From Symbiodinium natans (Eukaryota; Sar; Dinophyceae; Suessiales; Symbiodiniaceae): a stretch of 64,000 nt of DNA. The position numbers and the translations under genes are program-made. The stretch is from NCBI GenBank assembly GCA_905221605.1, contig CAJNDS010002799.1:64001-128000 (forward strand). The letters run 5' to 3'. The notes beneath the pieces are model-generated. The model had not been told where the DNA came from. It made no database searches and worked only from the letters and a program-made list of their open reading frames with translations. This document shows, piece after piece, positions 44,914-55,329 of this stretch (position 1 is the stretch's first letter; every line of letters begins with the position of its first letter).

Positions 44914-45130
44914 GTGGTGCGTTCCATGTCGCAACCGAGGGTGGAAGCGGCCACGCCTGGGGGCGGTCGCAGCACCCCGTCCTCAGAAAAGGACCTGTCC
45001 TTCGCGGTTGACCCTGCAGCACGCGGCCAAGAGGTCTCAGTCAAGCATCTGACCAAAACAAAGCCAGATGCTGCAAGGCTCTGGGAGGTCCGAGTTTCCC
45101 AGCTTACCCTCCGCTTGGTAGCGCACCCTC
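44914..45130 (+). CDS. possible exon, Ser/Pro-rich
   Basis: The plus frame reads MSQPRVEAATPGGGRSTPSS, then EKDLSFAVDPAARGQEVSV, and continues to a GAG|GTCCGA or later donor. It is not coiled coil but has credible composition. It could be a linker exon of the coiled-coil gene. Confidence 0.4.
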
Positions 45131-45190
45131 GCACGATCTGCCCGGGAGCCCGACCACATCTGAACACATCTGAACTCGGGCATTGGGGCA

Positions 45191-45351
45191 AGCTATGGCA
45201 AGATCCAATCCAGGCTGCTTCAGCTTGCCCAGGCCAAGGCGAAGGTGCGCCGGGTAACTTGGTAGCTCTGGGGCAGCGGCAACTTTGTCTTGTCTTGTCT
45301 GCACAGGTGAAGCACCTCGAGTTGCAGCTCGAGGCGCTCCGAGGGCATGAT
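45191..45351 (+). CDS. two coiled-coil exons
   Basis: Exon 45191-45244 reads SYGKIQSRLLQLAQAKAK and ends AAG|GTGCGC. After 62 bases with a pyrimidine tract, exon 45307 starts CACAG|GTG and reads VKHLELQLEALRGHD. Both are in phase 0 and the heptad pattern runs on across the join. Confidence 0.55.
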
Positions 45352-45449
45352 GTGTGCAGACAGGAGAGTCATGGACAGTTTTGGACTCCGCATCCCGCTT
45401 TCTTCCCTCCTCGCTTGGGGTGTGGGAGGTTTTGAAGTTCTGGGGAGAG

Positions 45450-45516
45450 AGAGCGACAGTGAAAGCGAGAGAGAGGGAGAGAGAGAGAGAGAGAGAGACA
45501 GAAGGAAGAGAGAGAG
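45450..45516 (+). repeat. (GA)-rich tract
   Basis: A purine tract of GAGAGAGAGC type units lies in the intron after the exon at 45307. Confidence 0.85.
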
Positions 45517-45815
45517 ACACATCGCATGGAACATGCCCGTCGAAGCAATTTTGTTTCGTGCTCGGTTTATGTCTGATCACTGCACATCTTAAGTCGGAGC
45601 CGAAGCACGTGCCTGCATTGACATTGGCATGGATGCACTGTGCGTTGTCCATGATGGGCCCGGAAAGCGATCAATAGCTTTGGGTGGGTTGGGTTCAGAG
45701 CGGTTGAGGGCTGTTCAGGCGGAAGCTCGAAAGGCCACACTTCAAAAAAAAAACAATTCCGGTTGAAACCTTTAATCGCCCACGAGGCTTGCGGCTTGCT
45801 CTTGCTTGTTCCGAG

Positions 45816-45923
45816 GACTGCGAGCAGCGCTGGCAACGACGCTTCGAGGACGCAAAGCGCCAGGAGGATGCGGGCCATGCACGTCCGGGCTCTCAGTCCC
45901 TGGTCACACTGCGTCAGCTAGAT
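45816..45923 (+). CDS. coiled-coil exon
   Basis: The exon has 36 codons exactly. It starts after TTGTTCCGAG|GAC and ends GAT|GTGTGAG. It reads DCEQRWQRRFEDAKRQEDAG, then a loop, then LVTLRQLD. It is strongly charged with regular Leu/Phe spacing, and the acceptor has a good pyrimidine tract. Confidence 0.55.
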
Positions 45924-45984
45924 GTGTGAGCTACTGTGAGACCATTCGAGCGACCATTCGTGGGCTTGCCACATTGATTTTCAG

Positions 45985-46289
45985 GCATGGAGTTGCAGTG
46001 CCGGTACCTGGAAGCCGAGCTCGATCGATGCAAGGAGCGCAATCGCAAAGCCCCTCCTTCGAAGAATCGAACAGCAGAACAGCAAGGAAGTTTGCTGGCC
46101 AGGAAGTGCATGCCAGCGAGATGCGGCACTTCCAAGAGCAGAAGCGACTTCTTGTCCAAAGTGCAGGGCTCATTGGTCCAGTTGGGGTTTTTTGGCATAC
46201 AGGGTACAGTCGGCTCCGCTTCCAGTGACCCAGGTCATACGACAGAAGTTGAGGATGCGCGGCGCGAAGAGCGGCGGAAGGCGAGCTGA
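45985..46289 (+). CDS. coiled-coil exon(s)
   Basis: After TTTTCAG|GC the frame reads MELQCRYLEAELDRCKERNR. A second frame after GGCCAG|GAA at 46103 reads EVHASEMRHFQEQKRLLVQS. The first frame later gives TEVEDARREERRKAS before TGA at 46287. All three pieces are coiled-coil like, so two or three exons lie here. The exact borders are not fixed. Confidence 0.5.
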
Positions 46290-46346
46290 CAACGATCGCA
46301 GCGCAGTCTTTTCTGCGGACTTGGTGGGCACAATTTACACTACAGC

Positions 46347-46460
<114 letters not shown>

Positions 46461-46951
46461 AGCATGATGTAAATGGATTGATGCAGCCCCTGCGTTGAGC
46501 TTCGCTGATTGCTAAGCCAATAGATTTTTTGAGGAGAAGCCCGGAACGGCTGCCTATGCAGAATCTACTCTAACAACTTCAGGCTCTGCATGTGACGGCC
46601 AGGGCGGAAAGATCGCAACACCTAAACAGAAGCTGTCTGCTCTAGGGCTTATGTGGAACTATCCATGATAGGTTGTTCCATTTTTAACCAAAAAAAGATG
46701 CTTCTCCAAAACAACTTTCAACCAACTTGCCAATCAACACCATTCCACACAAAGCGCATAATGCGCCACCAACTATGAGACAAGATAACTAGTCCTGTTG
46801 CTGTACTGGGCCTTGAGGGTCTCAGTGCCCTGACCAGGCTCAAGCCGAGATCGAGAAGGCGTGCTGTCATGTGCTGTCCTACTCGTAGCTTGATTGCTGG
46901 CCTGGTCATGGTGCAACGTTCCTTTTGCCAGTCTTTTGGTCGTTGCAAGAG

Positions 46952-47270
46952 GTGAAGTCCGACTGCAGACTCGAGTTGGAGGAGCAGACTCGCAGTGTTG
47001 TGCAGTTCGACTGCTGCGGCGACCGGCTAATGCCTAAGTGTGCGGCACTTTTGCCCGCAGGAGCAGCAGCGAAAGCACGAGCGGTCAGTTTCCATCGTGA
47101 AACAGCAGTCCGACATCGAGGTGGGCACGCTGGTGGACCATCCTGCGCTAAAGATGTCATGCGCACGTAGACAGGCAGAGAGCCTCCGCCGGGCTCATAC
47201 GGGAGAGCATCACCTCACCAAGCTTGTGGAGCAGGCCAAGACTGCCAAGACTTCGAGGGAACTGTGGCTT
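46952..47270 (+). CDS. coiled-coil exons
   Basis: The first exon starts after GCAAGAG|GTG and reads VKSDCRLELEEQTRSVVQ. The next starts at CCGCAG|GAG 47061, reads EQQRKHERSVSIVKQQSDIE and continues AESLRRAHTGEHHLTKLVEQ after either an uninterrupted stretch or a 66-base GTGGGC...GACAG intron. The content is basic coiled coil throughout. Confidence 0.5.
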
Positions 47271-47326
47271 GTCAATGCTTGTCATATGTTACACGTAGAG
47301 CATCTATGCATAGCATGACCTGCAAG

Positions 47327-47394
47327 GTGCAGGGCTCCGTGGCCGAAGTGGAGCGACTTAGCATAGCGCTTACAGACATCGACGCGGGAGGATG
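47327..47394 (+). CDS. coiled-coil exon
   Basis: Starts after CTGCAAG|GTG, reads VQGSVAEVERLSIALTDIDA and ends GATG|GTAAAA. It is flanked by usable splice sites. Confidence 0.45.
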
Positions 47395-47544
47395 GTAAAA
47401 CTGCTCTTGCTCGGGCATGCTCTTCAGTTTCTGAGGCAAGCGCGTAGATACTGACAAAAGCCTGGAGTGGTGATCCTGGCCTGAGTTGAGCGCAAACTGT
47501 ATGCCGAGTACTAGTACGAAGGATACGGAGGGCAGTGCTTGCAA

Positions 47545-47775
47545 GGGAGTGATATGGAGACCTCTGCCAGGTCGGTTCGCGAGCGGCAGTTAGAAGCAAG
47601 AGAGAAGAATGCTCGTGAGTTGGAGGCAGGGACGACCACGAGCACGGGAGTGCTCAACTTCCATGCACATGATGCCAATAGTCTGTGAGGCGCAGCTCAC
47701 TCGGCAAAGCAAAGAGGTAGAACAGCAACGGCGACGTTTGCCCTGGCCTGAGGTGCTGCGTGGCGACACATACTA
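47545..47775 (+). CDS. two coiled-coil exons
   Basis: One frame from AAG|GG 47545 reads METSARSVRERQLEAREKNA then RELEAG. A second frame from about 47669 reads CEAQLTRQSKEVEQQRRRLP then WPEVL. They overlap slightly in the region of the frame change, so an intron must lie between them. Confidence 0.45.
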
Positions 47776-47779
47776 GTTG

Positions 47780-49385
47780 GAACACATCAGTTTCGAAACC
47801 CGAACCCTTGAGACCACTGCCTTAAACCCTATGAGCCCGAAGAGACCTGAACTCGCCATCAAGCGCCACAAGATGCGCCACAACGCGCAAGACACGAATT
47901 GCAGCGCAGATTCTGAAGAGAAGAGATCCGAAAATTCCACAATCAGCCAGTTCTAATAACGAATCGGCAGCGCTGCGATCAGCGAAAACCCCCTCAAGCC
48001 CATCAGTTCCCGAAATCCTAACTCTACAACCGACATTAACGAAGTCCAGAAACCTTGAGCAATAAGCCCCAACATCAGAAACCCGCAGCCCTCACCGTCA
48101 AAGCCCGAAACACGTACACCGCAAACAAAACCTGGAAAGCATCAGCCCTAAAGCATCACCCTAAAGACACTGAGCCCTGACCCTGCAAAGCTTAAACGAC
48201 ACCTGAAGCCCTAGATTTAAACCCCAAGCTCTTTTCCTTGAAAGCCGTCAAGCCACAACCATCGAAATCCCACACCATAGGCATGAGAACCTTAAACCCT
48301 AGATGAAGACGGCGGTGAAGGCACAGGTTTAGTAAGGGCTGTGTGAACATGTTGGCCCCAACGCCCTGACGTCCACAAAAGGAATGTGGGACAGGGTGAC
48401 GATTCAGTGAGACCATCGGCTCGAAAGGTCTGACGATCCCCCAACTTGCTGCACAGAGCTCACACCTCTTCGCCGCCCAAGACACGCCTGCTTGGAAACC
48501 AGCGTCTCACGTCTCCCGGCAAGCGGTGCCGTCGTCGCCATCGCAGCTCCCGTCCAGTCCATGGCAGCAAGCGTCCGGTTTTGCAGTGATTTTTCTGATG
48601 GAGTCCTCCAAGCGATCAGCGCTTGGCACTCATAACGTAAACACACCTTTTGTAATGCATTGCTTCTGCGCACCCCATGTTGTGCATGGTCCCATAGGTT
48701 TGTTGGGCATCAGAACCTAAACAAGTCACTTTGGGCACGGGCTTAGGGCGGTGTGGATGTGTGCCACACCGATCTGATTGGCGGCAGTCTTTCTTGTGCA
48801 CATAACATTCCTTAACCGTCGGGATGCATCTTAATGCAAAAATGACATTCGGCAGACGAACTCTAGGAAATCCATGCTAAGCGGATCGTGCGAGCGGTGA
48901 GGAGCCGATGAGTCGATCCATATGCGACTGGCAAGGCATCGTAGCAACACGTTTCAGATCCACGGCCTGATACGGACACAAAGAAGAGACCACGATGATG
49001 GGGAATGCTTTAGTCTCAAACGTGTGTGAGACAGCATGAATGTCGGAATGTCGTGATTGGTTTTAGGAAACATTTTTTTCGCGCAGCTTGCTTCTTCTTG
49101 TCGTGGTCGGCTGCCCATCCTAGTTAAGATAGTATGTGGTGCGCTGTGTTGGCCCCTTTTCTGACACGCGCTACCAGTCAGAAAGTAGAGGTGTAGAATG
49201 ATCCTGGCGGGTGCCCTGTTTGAGTAGGGCGTTTATGTCGCTGTGTCATGTATCACATGTCGAGGTCTGATCTGGTCACCAACCTGAGAAGTTCTCAGGC
49301 GCTTTGCTTGCATCACTCGCTACTTCGCACCAGCAGTTTGTGGTGGTGTCTTGTTCGCAATATGCGAAAACATTTTGGGATTGCT
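47780..49385. other. no supported gene
   Basis: The sequence up to about 48330 is rich in CCCTAAA-like, AACCCTGA and CGAAAC words, as if derived from mutated telomere-like repeat. From there to 49385 nothing is seen. It probably is intron of the coiled-coil gene or an intergenic gap. Confidence 0.4.
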
Positions 49386-49389
49386 GCAG

Positions 49390-49582
49390 GAAGATGATGC
49401 TTCTGCCATGGCAGCCGACCGTGAGCGATTGCAGGCCTTCCCACCAGTTCCGTTCCTTGAATTCTTTATATGCCACTGCCACTGGAGAAAGCCATTTTTT
49501 TGTGGCTCTCTGGATGCAGGCTGAGCATCAGCGCCTGCTCGATTTGCAGCAAAGCGTACGGGATGTTCGGTGCCAAGCCAAT
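49390..49582 (+). CDS. two coiled-coil exons joined by a GC-AG intron
   Basis: Exon 49390-49434 (15 codons, EDDASAMAADRERLQ) starts after CTGCAG|G and ends CAG|GCCTTC. Exon 49520-49582 (21 codons, AEHQRLLDLQQSVRDVRCQA plus N) starts after GATGCAG|G and ends AAT|GTGTAG. Both are whole-codon exons, and the heptads continue across the join. The 85-base intron has a GC donor. Confidence 0.55.
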
Positions 49583-49748
49583 GTGTAGTATGTGTTGTGG
49601 ATCTGTGGATGGTAAAATGTGCAAAGTGGATCTTCGACTTGTTAGGCCGAGTGTGAAGCAAGTCGTATAGTGCTGGTAGCTGTCGAAGCATGTCGGAGCC
49701 GAAGGAACACAATGGACATGGAGTTGCTGCAAAGTTGGAAGGGCAAAG

Positions 49749-49925
49749 ATGCTGGAACTTGAGGGTTCACTCTGGGCAATTCAGGCTGCCACGTTAAAGG
49801 TCACTATCGGGGGTGGTCGCCCGAGAGATCAGCAAAAAGCCATGAGAGAGGTTGGCACCGCCACATCCCTGATCAGAGAGAGGGTTGTCAGTCAAGGCCT
49901 TGTCGATACAGGGCCCTCAACCTGA
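49749..49925 (+). CDS. possible exon, 58 residues
   Basis: From ATG 49749 the frame reads MLELEGSLWAIQAATLKVTI, then QQKAMREVGTATSLIRERVV, and stops at 49923. The composition looks real. It may be an exon in the coiled-coil train. Confidence 0.35.
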   Translation: MLELEGSLWAIQAATLKVTIGGGRPRDQQKAMREVGTATSLIRERVVSQGLVDTGPST

Positions 49926-50133
49926 ACAAGCCCTGAGGGAATCTAAGCTGAGTTGATGCAGAAGGGGCGGGAAGATACGGGACCGCAATAATGTAGACAA
50001 AGTGCCGCCCTCAGGCCGATCGCAACAACAAGGAAGCCATGAAACACGCTTGGGCCCAGGCACCAGCTGTTGTGGTCATGGCTTTTCGTGGCTTTGTGCT
50101 TGGGTGACAAGTAGTGGGAATGTGCTTGCGTAG

Positions 50134-50222
50134 GTGGAAGAAGAGCGAAGAAGCCTTCAAGAGCAACAAGTCCGTTTGGACAGCGAGCTGGCTCCTCATG
50201 CGCTGGCTCAAGAGATAGGCGC
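50134..50222 (+). CDS. coiled-coil exon
   Basis: After GCGTAG|GTG the frame reads VEEERRSLQEQQVRLDSELA, then PHALAQE. It is highly charged and clearly heptad-like. The donor is unclear (GAGATAG|GC is possible). Confidence 0.5.
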
Positions 50223-50365
50223 TGCTTGCGGACTTTGAAGGTGTTACATGCTGCTTGGACATCCCCAAGTCGGCAATAGCACCTCCAACCCGTTCCTGCG
50301 AGAGGCAGTAGTTTCACCTTTCACAATGCACTGTTAGCTGGCCCACGGCTTGGATCAGCATTGAG

Positions 50366-50592
50366 GTTGAACGCGCGAAAAGAGGAGTTGGAGGTGCAGG
50401 ACGGCCAGTCCTCCAAGCTAGAGCTAAGCAGGCTAAGCGTCTTCCTGCCCAGTAGTGGTACTCCTTCAAGACACGACTTCATGGAAGGTTTCTCAAGTCA
50501 TCGAATCCGGCAGACTTTTTGGCCATGCTGGCCAGGAGCATCGCCTGAAGGCCGAAACAGAGCGGCTCAAGTCCTTGCACCAGCAGATCGAG
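50366..50592 (+). CDS. two coiled-coil exons
   Basis: Exon 50366-50438 starts TTGAG|G, reads LNARKEELEVQDGQSSKLEL then SRLS, and ends AGC|GTCTTC. Exon 50536-50592 starts GGCCAG|G, reads EHRLKAETERLKSLHQQIE and ends GAG|GCC. The phases fit and the heptads continue across the 97-base intron. Confidence 0.55.
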
Positions 50593-50725
50593 GCCATTCT
50601 TTTTGGAGGGCTTTCTCTTGCGCAATAGGAGCTCGAAAGGAGCTCACACTAGAAACGGTTTTCTTCAGCTTGAGCTTCCCCGGAAGCCGAGTTTTTTAGA
50701 CAGTCGCCACAATGAACCTTCACAG

Positions 50726-50790
50726 GTGGCACGGCAGAATGCGGCCCGCCGGATTCGGGAGACGGAGTCCACGGTGGCCAATGAGCGCCC
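50726..50790 (+). CDS. coiled-coil exon
   Basis: After TTCACAG|GTG the frame reads VARQNAARRIRETESTVANE. It is followed by a C run at 50813-50834 and a TA tract at 50896-50921, so the next intron contains simple repeats. Confidence 0.45.
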
Positions 50791-51158
50791 GCGGCCTCGG
50801 ACGGCCCCTCTCGCCCCCCCCCCCCCCCCCCCCCCTTGTTGCCTTCGCGCATAAATAAATTACATACACACATAGATTACATAGTATACATACTATATCA
50901 CATATATATATATATATATATTCTACTTTTGTCCTGCTATTGCCCTTTTGCTCCATCATCGTTCCGACCATGGCTGCTCTTGTTGGACGGTTCGGGACAA
51001 GCGGGACAAGCGGCTTTCTCGCACCGGATGCGCTTGGCACTCTCCTTTTTCTTGGCAACAGATGGGGCATCTGTCAGCTGCAGATGGCCCTGCATATGAC
51101 TCTTGCCACGCTTGCTGCGCCTATCGCCTGGGTCGGAGCTTGAGTCAGCTGTTCTCAG

Positions 51159-51346
51159 GGCGCTGCCTCATGAATGACTTGGAGGTGTTCGAGGAGAGGC
51201 GCCGACTTTACGCGCAGGAAGTGGGCTCCTTATGCTCCTTCTTGCTGTCGGGCTTTGACCAGCTGAGATCACTCCACCATCTGGGCTCTCAGGCAATGAA
51301 GCTGGAGACGGACCGAAAGAGCTTCGAAGAGGCAACCTGTTGCGCT
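51159..51346 (+). CDS. helical exon
   Basis: After GTTCTCAG|GG the frame reads MNDLEVFEERRRLYAQEVGS, then FLLSGFDQLRSLHHLGSQAM and KLETDRKSFEEA. It is one of the longest clean frames in the train. A GC donor at GAAGAG|GCAACC would avoid the stop at 51347. Confidence 0.5.
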
Positions 51347-51789
51347 TAGCCTAAGCGCCCTGAGGGTCCAGGCGGACAAGGTACTGTTGAAGACCTCAGC
51401 CTTGGCTTGGACATGCAAGCCAGATGTTTCCAATTCGGGACACGAAACTGGACCCCTGCCCACACCCCTGTTGCTCAACCTAACGGTTGGCAAGATACTC
51501 CGTGCTCCGCTAGCTCCGGGGAGCTAGCATACGTGACTTTACAATCGGGGCCAAGCAAGCCAACTGAAGGCTCAAGCAGCATCCAAACCATGCACTTCTG
51601 AGTGAAAGGGTTGACTTATAATGCATCTCCAAACAAGTGAGGAAGATGTAAACTCAGATCGCTAGGGCTGAGCAGCGTCCAAACCATGTACGGGTCAGCT
51701 AGAGGTTTTGACATGTTTGAACCTTCTCGGCACACTGCACTAGCTTTCGTTCCTGCCGTCCCCCGCACTTGTTTTGGTTTGTAGCTGTA

Positions 51790-51890
51790 GCTACCATGCC
51801 CAATATTGATGGTATGGTGTCTCAGATGCAGGAGAAGGAGCAGTTGGAGAGCGACTTACAAAGCATGGGCCTAATGGCACACGAGGTGGA
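51790..51890 (+). CDS. coiled-coil exon
   Basis: The frame reads MPNIDGMVSQMQEKEQLESD then LQSMGLMAHE and meets GAG|GTGGAA. It is the last recognisable member of the train before the repeats at 52-57.6 kb. Confidence 0.45.
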
Positions 51891-51899
51891 AAGGCCGGG

Positions 51900-52900
51900 A
51901 GAGTATGCAGTCGTTACGGGTCTTACGCAGGGGCGGTCCGAGGGGCTTTGGGGTTTATGGCTTTCTTGGCCTACCCCACCCCCGCCTTCCCTTCTTGAGG
52001 GCGTTGGGCTCAGGGTTTATGGCTCTAGACGGGGTTTAGGGCTTGGGGTTTTAAGGCTTGAGAGTTTGGGTGTGTGTGGGGGGGGCGTTGGAGGCGGCGG
52101 GGTACCGTTTGGAGGAAGGGGGGAACAGTTTTGGGGGCTATCATGGACCATCGCGGGAAAAGCGGGAAAACAAATCTCTCGGAACAAGTCAGAAAAATGT
52201 TTTGCTCAGAAAAGGAAGGCTTCTCTTGTATGAGAGAGTCCGTCTTCGTTTTCGAAAGAAGACAGCTTGTGACAAACAAGGGAGTCATTCCTCTTCTGAC
52301 AAAGTTCTGGCTACGCTTTTCACAAGCATTCTTGTGAAAAAGACAATGGGCTCCTGCTTTTCTGTAAAGGAGATGTCACAGAGAGCGGCAGCACCTGAAT
52401 GTCAAGGTCCTTTCTTGCATTTCTGATTGTTGGTACCTCCCGACCCGCCTGTGGCATCGCCCTTTGGTGCGGTGGTGAGTGTTGGGTTTGCCACCCCCTC
52501 GTGGTGTGGTGATGTTGTTATTCGGGTCTAGGAATTAGCGTTTTGGGTTCCGGGTTTCATCAAGGTTTGAGGGTTGAGGGTTTAATTCGGGTTCTAGGGC
52601 ATAGGGTTTAAGAATCCTCGTAGCTGTCGGCACTTTTCGGAACGCGCGAAGAAGATACGAGGCTCTCACAGTGACAGCAGAAACGAGGATGGCGAAGCCA
52701 GGCAAAATCCTCGTGGCCGTCGGGTCGGCGCTGTTTTGGAACGTTAAGAAGATGAGACCCTCCAAAGCCACAGCAGTCACGAGGATGTCGAACCCGGGAG
52801 CGGATACCACGGGGGGGGGGGGGGTGTATAATTATAATTATAACTATATTTTAAGGGGCTGCGCCCATGGGCGGGCAGCGCAAGCAGAAACGCGGGGCGA
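51900..52900. other. no supported gene; G-rich and AT tracts
   Basis: A TTTAGGG-like scatter at 52010-52050, a G run at 52077-52086, a second G run at 52811-52822 and a TAATTATAA tract at 52826-52852. The frames at 51769-52337 run on but lose protein character. Confidence 0.4.
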
Positions 52901-52904
52901 GCAG

Positions 52905-53372
52905 TTTCTAAGCATTTTGAGGCCCCTAAACTCCCTTAAAATCTCTAAGCGTTTGAGGCTCCTCAACCCCCTTAAAGTTTCTAAGCATTTTCAGGCCCCT
53001 AAACTCCCTTCAAATCTCTAAGCGTTTGAGGCTCCTAGACTCCCTTAAAGTTTCTAAGCACTTTATAAGGCCCCTAAACTCCCTTTTTCCTAGCCCCGGG
53101 CTTAGACACGTCGCTTATGCCCGCCCTTTGGGGGGGCGCCCAGCAAGGCTATTCCCGGGACGACCCGGGTTAAAAGGTCCGCCAATGCTCGGTCCTTGGG
53201 GACCTCGCGCTGCCCGATTTTAAGGGGCTGCGTTTAGGGGCCTCAAAATCTCTAAGCGTTTGAGGCTCCTCAACTCCCTTAAAGTTTCTAAGCATTTTCA
53301 GGCCCCTAAACTCCCTTCAAATCTCTAAGATCCTAGACGTTTCTAAGCTTTATAAGGCCCCTAAACTCAGCC
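52905..53372 (+). repeat. tandem repeat of about 36 bases, two blocks
   Basis: TTTCTAAGCATTTTGAGGCC followed by CCTAAACTCCCTTAAA alternates with CTCTAAGCGTTTGAGGCTCC forms. The blocks are 52905-53090 and 53237-53372. The spacer between them is itself duplicated at 53612-53690. Confidence 0.85.
53142..53220 (+). repeat. 79-base direct repeat, copy 1
   Basis: Starts AGCAAGGCTATT and contains GGTCCTTGGGGACCTCGCGC, a perfect short palindrome at its centre. It ends GCCCGATTT. Copy 2 is 53612-53690. Confidence 0.9.
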
Positions 53373-53611
53373 GCTTATAAGGGGCATCATGCTCCTGATG
53401 CGCCCCCGGGGTCCCGCCCCGGGAGCCGCTGATGCTCCTGATGCGCGCCTGGGGGTCCGGGCTGGACCCGCTGATGCTCATGATGCGCGCCCTCTGGGGG
53501 CCTCCGTGGCGACGCAAAAAACCACGAAAAAAAAAACCGTTCACCGGGGGCACGCGGGGGTCGGCGGCACTGGCGTCCGGCCTAATTCTGCTTCGCAGAA
53601 GGCCGAAGGCT

Positions 53612-53690
53612 AGCAAGGCTATTGCCGGAACAACCCAACCTAAAAGGTCCGCCAATGCTCGGTCCTTGGGGACCTCGCGCTGCCCGATTT
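53612..53690 (+). repeat. 79-base direct repeat, copy 2
   Basis: Second copy of 53142-53220, with differences only in the first third. It runs directly into the boundary motif of candidate element 2. Confidence 0.9.
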
Positions 53691-53749
53691 AATGGCTACC
53701 GCCAATGCCGCCGACCCCATCCTAAGAATTGAAGCACGCTAGCATCGGG

Positions 53750-54175
53750 CAGGCGCCAAGAGGTGGGAGGGCGGTGGGGGCGGGAAGGGTGGGGGGGGGC
53801 GGGAGAACGGGGGCAGCAAGGGCAGCGGGCGGGGGTTGGGCGTGCGCTGGAGCCACGCCATTACAAACAACAATGCAGCGAGGGGGGGGGGTCGCGCATG
53901 CACTGGTGCCCTAACAAGGTGGGGGCCAGGGGGAGGGCGGGAAGGGTGGGGGGGGCGGGAGGGGGAGGGAGGGGGGAGGGGGGGGCGGGGGGCGGGCGGG
54001 GCGGGTGGGTAACACGGTGGGGGCCAAGGGGGAGGGTGGGGGGGGTGGGGGGGGCGGGGCAGGAAAGTCGGGCAGGCCAGGCAAAAGCGGCGGGCCAGGC
54101 AAAAGCGGCGGGCCAGGCAAAAGCGGCAGGGCAGGCAAGAGTGGCGAGGCAAGAGTGGCGGGCCAGGCAAGAGTG
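53750..54175 (+). repeat. G-rich block left of the gene
   Basis: G runs with GGGCGGG and later seven or so copies of GGCAGGCAAGAGTGGCGG-type units at 54060-54175. The long Gly/Arg frame across it is a product of composition. Confidence 0.8.
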
Positions 54176-54190
54176 GAGTCGGCGGTCGCA

Positions 54191-55285
54191 AATCCCTGCG
54201 CACCCTCAACCAGCTGGTCATGATCTTCTAACCGGAACGCTGGAGAAATTGCGTGGGAGAAAAGTGGCAGACGCATGCGCAGGCTGCCAGGGCTCGACAA
54301 TCTTGTCGCATTCAGACTGGGCAACCCACAAGCACTGCGAGCTGGAGCCCGATCTGGATGCGACAAGTTTGTCGCTCCTGTGCAGCTGCACCAAAGTGGC
54401 GTTGCCAGCTGCGTTGGCTAGATCGTGGGTGACCAGGCTCCTCGCAAACTACGATGGTGGTTTGGAAGATGCTGGAGCGAGGACCTGGCGCCTGCAGCCT
54501 GGTGGCTACAAGCCTAATTTTGGGAAGGTGGTTTTGGGCGCAGCCTGCCCGCTGATGCGGCTGCAACAGTGGAAGCTGTACTGCCGCCGGAACAAGATAA
54601 GCATGAAGGGCAAGACCATCATCAAGCTCGCGGAGACCGCTTTTGGAAGGTTGACGAACGCAGGAGCTTGGGAGAAGTGCGCGAGGGAAGGGGTTCCGGA
54701 CGGATCTCTGGAGAAGACCCTGCAAGTTCACAACCCCTTCCTTCGAAAGCTCATCCTGGGTGATGTGTGGCTGTCCCACAGAAATGGACAAGATCCTTGG
54801 CTTCTCTATTCAGTAGCCCTTTTCAAGACAAGGTGTCTTTGGAGTGGACTTAAAAAAAAAACCCAAGGGTAGGGATACCATCCAGAGCCAGGGACACACC
54901 ACTTAAGTTTTCTAAATTTAACGTTTTGGTGTTTCGTCCAAACGTAATGCTTATGAGGAAGATTCGCTCGTCGTGGGTAAAGGGGCGCGGCCGGTATTGC
55001 GCAGACGAGCAGCTTATTCGTAGTGTGCACCAGCGCCTAAAGGCTAGACTTGCGGCCGGGCCACTAAGCGAATATTTGAAGCTCGCTCTGCCAGGGGGTC
55101 ATTGGCAGTTTCGCCATACCCAGCACGTGGCGTGCGAGCTTCGCCGGTGGATCGGCCGCAAGACTTCCAAGCGCGGACGTTTCCGGGACGCTAGCACTGC
55201 GAAGCAGCGTGCAAAGGTGCGAAACGGAAGACTGAAGCAAGTTTACCGGCTGGAGGGGCTGGGGGGGCTGGGTTTAGGGGTTTAG
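54191..55285 (+). CDS. two-exon gene of unknown function in element 2
   Basis: Exon 1 reads, from about 54191, LEKLRGRKVADACAGCQG, then LDATSLSLLCSCTKVALPAA, ARSWVTRLLANYDGGLEDAG, KLYCRRNKISMKGKTIIKLA and LQVHNPFLRKLILGDVWLSH. It ends ACAAG|GTGTCT after 54832. Exon 2 starts ATGAG|G at 54958 and reads KIRSSWVKGRGRYCADEQLI, then GGHWQFRHTQHVACELRRWI and a basic tail. The phases fit across the 125-base intron. The stop TAG (55283-55285) lies in the adjoining TTTAGGG tract. No ATG is convincing at the 5' end, where the frame runs into G-rich repeat, so the gene is truncated or has a missing first exon. The many Cys, His and basic residues could suit nucleic-acid binding, but I recognise no transposase motif. 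Confidence 0.6.
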
Positions 55286-55327
55286 GGTTTAGGGTTTAGG
55301 GTTTAGGGTTTAGGGTTTAGGGTTTAG
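55274..55327 (+). repeat. TTTAGGG tract
   Basis: Seven perfect TTTAGGG units on the plus strand, directly abutting the end of the gene at 54191-55285 and supplying its stop codon. Confidence 0.95.
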
Positions 55328-55329
55328 AC

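Noticed and set aside
53763-54190. Gly/Arg-rich N-terminal extension of the gene at 54191
   Set aside because: The frame is open only because of G-rich repeats, and parallel frames are open too. I start the credible coding part at about 54191.
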